A stretch of DNA of 64,000 nt. Source: Liolophura sinensis. Lineage: Eukaryota > Mollusca > Polyplacophora > Chitonida > Chitonidae. Under the pieces are notes generated by a model. The model saw nothing but the letters and a program-made list of their open reading frames with translations, searched no databases and was not told where the DNA came from. Shown here one piece after another: positions 58,401 through 64,000 of this stretch. The translations under genes were made by a program, and so were the position numbers. Numbering within the stretch: the first letter of the stretch is position 1; each line of letters starts with the position of its first letter. The stretch covers positions 24,725,385 through 24,789,384 of the forward strand of contig NC_088295.1 in assembly GCF_032854445.1 (NCBI RefSeq), read 5' to 3'.

Positions 58401-59033
58401 GTCATACTGTGTTACGCAGTTTTTCCCAGCATACCAATACAGAAGAAAAGATATTATCGCTAACACAACACAGCTTATCTGAAAATTACGGAAGTTTCTT
58501 AAGCCTTCTGATAAATATTCCGTTAGGTAAAGTCCCACGGCAGCGACAACTGGGCCTATTTTGGACCACCTCAGGAGTCGCACCTTATCCTCATGCTGCT
58601 TGGATATCTCTGAGAATAGACAGCATTGCGCAAGTCCCAGAAACGTCATCATTGTGTCATATAAGCACAAAGCAACGATCAGATGAACGCCGGTTTTCCA
58701 GGTTCCCAGTCCCATTTCTTCCCATGGAAACCAAGGAATGATGAACACTATGGCATAGAGCGGCCCACCATACAGAAGAGAATGACGCCGTGTTTTAACA
58801 AAACGCCAGTTCACGTTATCTTGGACATAAGCAAACAAGGGATCGTTCACTGTATTCCACACCATATACAGCACTTGAGCCCACTGAAACCAGGCGGAAT
58901 CGATATGGTAGAGATCAAGGAATATCCGGACGTAATAGAAGCTGAAAATTCGTCCAGTTGTAGACAGGGCTATCTTGGAGGCTGTGTAGCCCATCAAAGT
59001 TGCGGTGAAGTCCAGTTTCTGGGGGGTAGACAT
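49458..59033 (-). CDS. MFSD13A: TMEM180/MFSD13A-like transporter, paralogue A (3 coding exons found, one short exon missing)
   Basis: Exons on the minus strand: 59033-58146 (296 codons), 57335-57181 and 49758-49458. Exon 1 starts MSTPQKLDF and contains VWNTVNDPLFAYVQD, matching human TMEM180 LWNSLNDPLFGWLSD, then HLIVALCLYDTMMTF and NFLCFVTINFCHEFHRTFQS (human [20 protein letters not shown]). Exon 2 (YVKISLGVMLFLAG) and the last exon (MVFGTNALVVKPVYSLAPM; human LLFGMVALVTKPGQTFAPL) complete the hydrophobic helices. The family belongs to the MFS_2/GPH sodium-symporter-like group; the substrate is unknown. Exon 2 ends in phase 2, and the last exon needs two bases from before, so an exon covering the roughly 30-40 residues around the conserved TDLVDED-type loop is missing; I could not place it. 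A 5' UTR acceptor lies at 59103-59104. Confidence 0.85.
50773..51042 (+). mobile_element. SINE, full length, with 12-bp target-site duplication
   Basis: Complete copy from GGCCTCCGTGGCTTAGTCGG (A-box-like) through AAGTTCAAGTCC (B-box-like), the body and GTACGGTGTAAATCACCAAT to an AAATAAATAAAT tail. The duplication TATATACTATAC is exact at 50759-50770 and 51043-51054. It lies in the last intron of the minus-strand MFSD13A-like gene, in opposite orientation to the gene. Confidence 0.88.
52770..52855 (-). other. short hydrophobic frame in the centre of the foldback element
   Basis: The minus strand reads LFAIYNTVVGAVAFLSMLCV, LIILLFI and a stop: a clean transmembrane-like helix. The preceding codons hold a stop and no start or splice signal is evident. 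It may be a captured gene fragment or chance. Confidence 0.2.
53921..54635. repeat. about 285-bp tandem duplications inside the right arm
   Basis: Three successive diverged units, each with a (C/T)TTAAGAATTGGTCATT or GACCTGGGGAC(G/T)TA block, then GTATAAAATAAGTTTCATCC, GTTTTTAGCATGG and GGCGTTAATTAG. The left arm of the inverted repeat has a single copy, so these duplications arose after the foldback structure formed. Confidence 0.7.
54861..54990 (+). mobile_element. SINE fragment (3' half)
   Basis: Starts ACGGATGGTCGTGGGTTTCC and runs through CCATAATGCTGGCCGCCATC and GAAGTATTCTTGAGTACGGC to an AAATAAATCAAATAAAAA tail. Confidence 0.78.
55013..56145 (+). mobile_element. second-family SINE interrupted by another element
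   Basis: The 5' part (55013-55140, with TAATGTGACTCAGTGCGCTG and TCTCTTTGGCATGATACTTC) and the 3' part (56028-56145, with CAGTGGCAGCAGAAATTTGG, CGGCATAACTCGCC and GTTACGACGTCAAACC) join to the same order as the uninterrupted copy at 22079-22325. The break falls in the CACTTCAGTGGCG motif. Confidence 0.7.
55141..56027. mobile_element. 887-bp non-autonomous DNA transposon inserted in a SINE
   Basis: The ends are inverted repeats: TGAACATAAAGTCAGCCACT at the left and, as reverse complement, TGAACACAAAGTCTGCAACT at the right (three mismatches in 20). Flanking ACTTCAAG and ATTTCAGT are a diverged 8-bp target duplication, as made by hAT transposases. No transposase is encoded. A plus-strand frame at 55326-55508 lies inside it and has no known domain. 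Confidence 0.65.
56345..56484. mobile_element. 140-bp MITE with about 36-bp inverted repeats
   Basis: The left end GGGCGCTTACGATTATGCCT, then GAAACACTTGTGTCGCCA, is mirrored at the right end (reverse complement GGCGCTTACGATTATTCGGA, AACACCGGTTTCGCCA). The centre has no coding potential. The target duplication is not clear. Confidence 0.65.
56700..56750 (+). repeat. copy of a third dispersed repeat (GGTACCTGACAAACCTCCTGACT core)
   Basis: The core CCTTTGCCTGGTAACTGACA, AACCTCCTGACTGAAACTC also occurs diverged at about 46700-46735, 52072-52112 (within the foldback arm) and 59310-59350. It is probably another SINE family or a conserved domain of one. Confidence 0.5.
57336..57850. repeat. intronic minisatellite that copied the exon-2 splice acceptor
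   Basis: About six to eight diverged units of 50-75 bp carrying GGATCCTAGGATAACGATCA, TCT..GA.CAGAAATGGGATA and (A/T)CAATCAGG. The first unit boundary coincides with the 3' splice site of coding exon 2 of MFSD13A paralogue A (57335). The copy at 57382-57423 reads, on the minus strand, TTTCTGCTCATAG followed by ATGATCGTTATCCTAGGATC, i.e. acceptor plus the first codons of the exon. Distal copies lose the AG. Confidence 0.75.
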
Positions 59034-59492
59034 GGCGAGGTTCCGGCAGAAATCAGATATGTCAGATGAGCTTTGTTACGTGAACGCCTTGTTTGGTTTT
59101 ACCTGAAAAAGAAAAGACAGCAAATGTAAGGCAATGTGATAAACACATATCAAAACTCACACACTAACTTATAAGATGTAAGCTGTAAGCGTGTGTTCAA
59201 TATTTTTTTCATTATATAATGTAAAATGCAGCACTGGCAACGGCCGGGGTATATGCTTGAAATATATATGTATATGCCGGAATCAAAACCTCCTGGGGTA
59301 ACCCACTGCCCTTTGCTAGATACCTGACAAACAACCTTAGTTAAAGCAACAAGCGGGATATTTGAGCGCTAGATAAGATACTGGGACACTACTGGTTAAG
59401 GACTGTCCTGTCGAGTGAGTGCTTGGGGTTTGACGTCGTACTCAACAAGACTGTCCTGTCGAGGTAAGAACTACGCTTTGTAGCTCAGTTAA

Positions 59493-59625
59493 CCAGTCTG
59501 GGCCCCGGAAGTCGTAAGACCGACTGCAGGTACAGACACTCGTTGACACATGCATACATATAGAGAGAATTAGTGTATTACTTATGATCAGTCTGGACCC
59601 CAGAAGTCGTAAGGACTGCAGATTC
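59493..59625. repeat. short direct duplication
   Basis: CCAGTCTGGGCCCCGGAAGT, CGTAAGACCGACTGCAG recurs as TCAGTCTGGACCCCAGAAGT, CGTAAGGACTGCAG about 95 bp later. GTAGCTCAGTTAACC just before the first copy is tRNA A-box-like, so this may be a relic of a tRNA-derived repeat. Confidence 0.45.
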
Positions 59626-60989
59626 AGAAAACACTCTGTGTACACCATGACCATACAGGTATATCCACGGCACGGTGCATCTCACCATTCGTTCTCCAGG
59701 CATTCAAGTTGACAATTCAATGTAGGATTTTTGTAAATCAAGCATAACTATACGTATACAGCTTCTTTTGGACACCCTTTTTAACATACCAACACAGTAG
59801 TTGTTCTTAATGTCACAAGGCAGGCAAAACCCTAGCTTCACTTGTGTACGCCAATGTGAAGAACACATCACAAGCACCGACTGGCAGGTCAGAGCTCGTC
59901 ACCACGGTGTTGTCTGATGCGTGACATTAACATTCAATAGGTAGGCCTCCCTGTTTCTCAGTTTGCCTGCTGGTTCACATAACAAACAGATGTGTCAATC
60001 AATGGCCACTAATCTTGTTTTAGTCAGGGGCCTAGAATAAGCTGTGACACGTTTCATCGTACAAACCAACACGCAAAATTCAGCAAAAATGAAACGTGTG
60101 AGCTGGCAATCGATTTTAGTTTAAAGATATAAATATTATGAATCTGAACTTACTCTATTTTCTAGAGTCATACTATGCACGTGAACACCGCTTAAGGCAT
60201 TTCAATACACAATCTGGGCAGCAGCAAGACTGACTGAACAAAGTACAATAAAGATCGCATCATGTTGTATTGCTGCGATTTGTAGACCTACGTAGAATGA
60301 GATAGTTTGAGAAGATATCGAATAATTCCTTCACAAAGTCGTGTTCGAAAAGGAATACCTACTGTCAGATAATATAGACGGTATCATAGGCTTGTTAGTC
60401 TATTGCCTTAACATGGTGGAAATGCAAAACGTTAAGCATATCTTTAGATAAAGGGTCAGAATTTCATTGTCTGCCAATTACAGATGTATCACTTTGTTTT
60501 TGTGTTATGTGGCCATTAGGGCACGTACTAACATGATTTAGCAACAACCGAACTGCTAACCTTAACTGGCAACCGGTTATTCACTTGCGGAGATGCCAAA
60601 GTGGTTACGCTTGTTCACACCACATTGCTGTTTAAATGAAGACTTCTAAATCGTCTATTTGATTACCGTGATGAATTTTATGATTGGACAAACCCTGAAC
60701 ATGCGGATCACACCTGGCCGTTTTGTAGTGCATCATTATATCATACCTCAAAATTGTATACCTGAGTCTCTCCGTCAATGCTTTTACAATAACATTGTAA
60801 ATACTGCTTTCATTACAAAACAGTCATGTAGCTTATAGGCACTTCATTGAATTAACAAACTAAACACATGGAAATGAGCAAAAGGCAGAGAATACACCAC
60901 CCGGAAGAAGAAGAAGAAAAAAACTTGTGTGACGTGTATGAAGTTTATAGCGAGCTTCACATGGCGTACTCAGTGGAATGGCCGTGGAC

Positions 60990-61345
60990 GTCATCTACAT
61001 GCAAATTTGAACCAGGTACGTTAAACAAATACCTAGCACACTCAGATGGGTCCCTTATCAGCGTGATCTGGGCAACTGGCATGGATTTGCTCAGGTACAT
61101 CCCATGTAGGGCCGACTTGGGTAGAAATTTCCAGTTATTTTCCCATGAAAATCCCATATGGGTCCCGTATGGGTAATATGTGGGTAAAAAGATAACATTT
61201 TAGGATATCCGTATAGTCTGTGGGAGACATTTTTTCAGGCCATGTGACCTACAGGAGATACCAGATGGGGCCCATATCCGTTGTCATATGGGAACCATAT
61301 GGGCCCCATGTTGGAATGCTATCTGGGTATGCCGATAAGTACTAA
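60990..61345. repeat. palindrome-rich repeat with CCCATATGGG motifs
   Basis: Contains CCCATATGGG at 61153-61162, CCATATGGGCCCCATG near 61295, and several half-sites (GTATGGGTAA, CATATGGGAA, CAGATGGGGCCCATATCC). The density of self-complementary 8-12-mers suggests a MITE-like or foldback repeat. Ends not determined. Confidence 0.5.
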
Positions 61346-62548
61346 TTAAATTCCCACCTTCCGTGCAAGAGAATTGGTGAATAAAAATGCGATTCAATCG
61401 GAAGCCACAAATGGCTGGAATTTTATGATTTAAAAACAGAGAACTATAATAACGAACGACCTTTTTAAAAACTATCTGAGTAGTTATCCAACTAGAATCT
61501 ACTTACCGGTGAAGTACAAAACCATACCAAAATGCTGCTGTGGGTGAGTGTGTGTGGAATGGGGGGGGGGGGGATTTCGCTATCCCATGCACAGTTCCAT
61601 ACTGATACTTACTACTGTTTATTCTCGAATATTTTCCTTTGGATGTATAAAGTGCATCAACTTATCACAGAATGCACTTGCGGGGAACCGGTCAATGTTA
61701 CGTATACTGCACGCCTGTGCAATTTACAGACGGTCCCTTAAATAGCATACGCCTTTATCTGTTGGTGTTGGTACACAACACACACGTCTTTTTACCTCCA
61801 GCTATTCGAAAGTCGATCGGATGACGAACCCTTTGTGAGACAAGTTACGTACTGACTGAATCAGACTTGCTGTGCATACACATACACCTCTATTTCAATG
61901 CAGAGAAAACATTGCCTGTACTGTTGATCGCCACGCAGAAAGTGCGACCTACTTAACAGGGGTGTGTACTTCAGGCCTGTCAAGTGTGTATACCGCAGGT
62001 CTTCACGGCTATTTAACCCATGTCTTTACATCCAGCATAGTCTGCAGATATCGAGTCGACCAGTGCTACAGAGATTACCACTTATCCGTGTCAACAACAC
62101 ACCACGGTTGTGCCATTTATCCATCCGTCAAAAAAAAGGTGAGTAGAAGATAAATATTAAACCACGTATGGATTCACATGCACCGGAACTTGCGTAAGAA
62201 GGTCACATGTGTTTGGCGGGAAGCGCAAACCATCTTTTCCTGAAGCCATGCCCCACGTAACGTACCTTGGTAAACATATTATACCCATGCAAGACGTCGA
62301 AGGATGCAAAACGAAACTGTTGTATCTCTATGCAAATTATCTGTAAGAAAAAAAACACAGATCATTTTAAAAATGAGGAAATGTTATCATCATAAGTTGT
62401 TGTATCTTAGCCTGGTTTAAATGTACATCTCCAGTTGTTACATTTCTCAGTTGCTAAGGTCATTAATTTGCCGTTACGTTGTCTTATTCAGGCAAAAAAC
62501 AGGTGTCAAGTTGTAGACCAGAGACGCCAGTAGGCCTAGGTAGCAAAC

Positions 62549-63409
62549 ATGTGGGCGCTACCTCCAAAACCCGTGTTAGCATTCACAGCTGCAAGCGTTG
62601 CTTTTTCCATTCTGAGTAAAATTTTCGGTTTCTATTATGTGATGGTTTTTCTTGACTTCTACCACATCGACAACTCATGGTTCCAATTCGCTCAGGTATT
62701 GTTTATGATCTGGAACACCTTAAACGACCCGCTGTTCGCCTATATCCAGGATAACTCTCGCCTTCCCTTCGTGAAGACTCGACGCCATGCCATCTTGTAT
62801 TCGGGACCTCTGTTCGGCTTGGTGTTTCTAGTGCCCTGGTTTCCCTGGGAGGCCATGGGTACGGGCAGTTGGGTGACGGGGCTTCACCTCATCGCTGCCC
62901 TTTGTCTATACGATACAATGTACACCTTTGTAGGGCTGGCACAATCCTGCTTGTTTGCCGAGATCTCGAAAAATCACGAAGATCGCGTGCAGCTTCTGCG
63001 GTGGTCAAAGTTGGGGGCGTTCTCCGCGTCACTGGCTTTGTATCTTTGTGAATTCTCCTCCGCCAGTCTGAAATATTTTGGGTATTTTCAGCTCTCGTGT
63101 GTCTGCTTAGCTGTCATCAGCAGTTTGTTATATAAATACGCTGGTACCCATGCTAAAACACAGTACGATACTGAAGCTGAACATGAAAGCGATACTGCAC
63201 GATCCACTGAAAGTATTTGGCTGCTGACGTGGCAAATTCTCAAGTCGAGGAACTTCCTGTGCTTTGTGACTGTGAATTTCTGTCACATTTTCCACGGGAC
63301 GTTTCTGGGCAGCTTCCTGCCAATCATTGCGCAGAATCTGGCTCCACCTGAGGTTGTGCCCCCAACAGCCAGGCGAGCTCTGTATGGTGTCAAAGATATA
63401 TTCCCCAGC
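62549..63409 (+). CDS. MFSD13A: TMEM180/MFSD13A-like transporter, paralogue B, first coding exon (runs off window)
   Basis: 287 codons, MWALPPKPVLAFTA to DIFPS, then a GTAAGT donor at 63410. The sequence parallels paralogue A throughout: MIWNTLNDPLFAYIQD, FVKTRRHAILYSGPLFG, LIAALCLYDTMYTFVGLAQS, EISKNHEDRVQLLRWSK and SRNFLCFVTVNFCHIFHGTF. Seven or eight hydrophobic helices are present, the first half of an MFS_2-type carrier. The donor is phase 0 at the same residue as in paralogue A (..IPS / ..FPS). An acceptor at 62490-62491 shows that a 5' UTR exon lies upstream. The remaining exons are outside the window. Substrate unknown; the human protein is an orphan transporter-like membrane protein. 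Confidence 0.88.
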
Positions 63410-64000
63410 GTAAGTACATGTATTTACTTGTTTTATTTTATTGTTGCGGTTTAACGCCGTTTTCAAGAATATTTCATGTAAGTAGAAGTAACGGCCAGAA
63501 GTATGGTGGTAGTAATCCGGGCAGAGCCTGAAGGAAACACATGACCATCCGTAGGTGGTTGGCAGACCTTCCCACGTTCGACCGGAGAGGAAGCCAGCTT
63601 GAGATATCAGAGCAACCACAAAATTGATGAGATGCGTCTCGGTCATTGTGCTGCGCTAGCACCCTAACCACTAGGCCACAGAGACTCCTGTCTTATTTAT
63701 AGACAATACTGAAATGATCTTAATAAGCCAATGTACTTCGTCAGCACCTGGCCAACTGTCCTTTCATAGCTGAGTGAAAGTATGCAAGTTTCTGTCTTTG
63801 TCGAATACTTTATACAACTTTGCAATTGACACCAATATTTTCTGACCTGGTGAAACAAAGGATAACTTTTTAAGGGAAAAGACAGCACCTGGCCAAAACA
63901 TTTCATTCTAAGCAGGATTCTCGAACTTTCTAAAAAGTGTCATACTTTATTTTTGCAATGAGAATTCACCAGATATCATGTAGAACAAAATGACAGTATT
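63410..64000 (+). other. intron 1 of MFSD13A paralogue B (open at window end)
   Basis: Begins GTAAGTACATG. Holds a SINE on the opposite strand at about 63440-63690, then unremarkable AT-rich sequence to the end of the window. Confidence 0.7.
63440..63690 (-). mobile_element. SINE, near full length
   Basis: Reverse-strand copy: the tail GGTTTAACGCCGTTTTCAAG, body and tRNA-like head ending CACTAGGCCACAGAGACTCC. Substitutions are frequent, so it is older than the copies at 4442 and 50773. Flanking CTTGTTTTATT and CTGTCTTATTT may be an eroded target duplication. Confidence 0.75.

Larger units (their letters stand above)
59103..62491. other. region between the two head-to-head MFSD13A-like genes
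   Basis: It must contain both promoters and at least one 5' UTR exon per gene, because each coding exon is preceded by a splice acceptor (59103-59104 minus; 62490-62491 plus). I could not identify those exons. It holds a short duplication (59493-59625), a palindrome-rich repeat (about 60990-61345) and a G-run (61561-61574). The frames at 60868, 61532 and 61872 have no recognisable family. Confidence 0.45.

Overview
This looks like nuclear DNA from a lophotrochozoan animal, most probably a bivalve or gastropod mollusc. The genes are split by introns with GT..AG borders. The sequence is AT-rich and packed with tRNA-derived SINEs of a kind I associate with mollusc genomes (A-box-like and B-box-like head, conserved tail ending in AATAAATAAATA), minisatellites and several transposon classes. 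The species call is inference; no search was possible.

Layout. 3356-8787 (+) is a ten-exon gene for a secreted or membrane-tethered cysteine-containing protein of about 309 aa, resembling the metazoan DUF7042-7045 family. 10490-12260 is a degenerate 66-bp/60-bp minisatellite. 18271-26373 (-) is a complete four-exon homologue of cerebellar degeneration-related protein 2 (CDR2/CDR2L, 464 aa). 27219-35008 is a repeat complex built around a decayed DIRS-like tyrosine-recombinase retroelement (gag-like, RT, RNase H and recombinase, all on -) with inverted terminal repeats and an internal 87-bp array. 35740-39850 is a 4.1-kb satellite of 68-bp units. 39985-40770 is a dead PIF/Harbinger transposase. 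41019-42548 is a complete Tc1-type transposon with an uninterrupted DD34E transposase and matching TIRs. 43078-47102 (+) is a two-coding-exon class A GPCR (354 aa, melatonin-receptor-like, NRY in place of DRY); its intron holds a 44-bp minisatellite and a Crypton/ZMYM-type recombinase fragment. 48397-48756 (-) is a GIY-YIG fragment of a Penelope-like retroelement.

49458-59033 (-) and 62549 onward (+) are two head-to-head paralogues of the MFS-type transporter TMEM180/MFSD13A, about 3.5 kb apart, with the first coding intron at the same place and phase in both. The second gene runs off the window. Introns of the first hold a 3.3-kb foldback structure, a SINE split by an 887-bp transposon, a MITE, and a minisatellite that has copied the gene's own splice acceptor.

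The four host gene families (DUF7042-like, CDR2, GPCR, the MFSD13A pair) have no evident joint pathway; this is an ordinary animal gene neighbourhood with heavy transposon load. The most interesting points are the DIRS-like element's end structure, the acceptor-copying minisatellite, the foldback element in the MFSD13A intron and the possible acylation N-terminus of the CDR2 homologue. I found no clearly new gene system.
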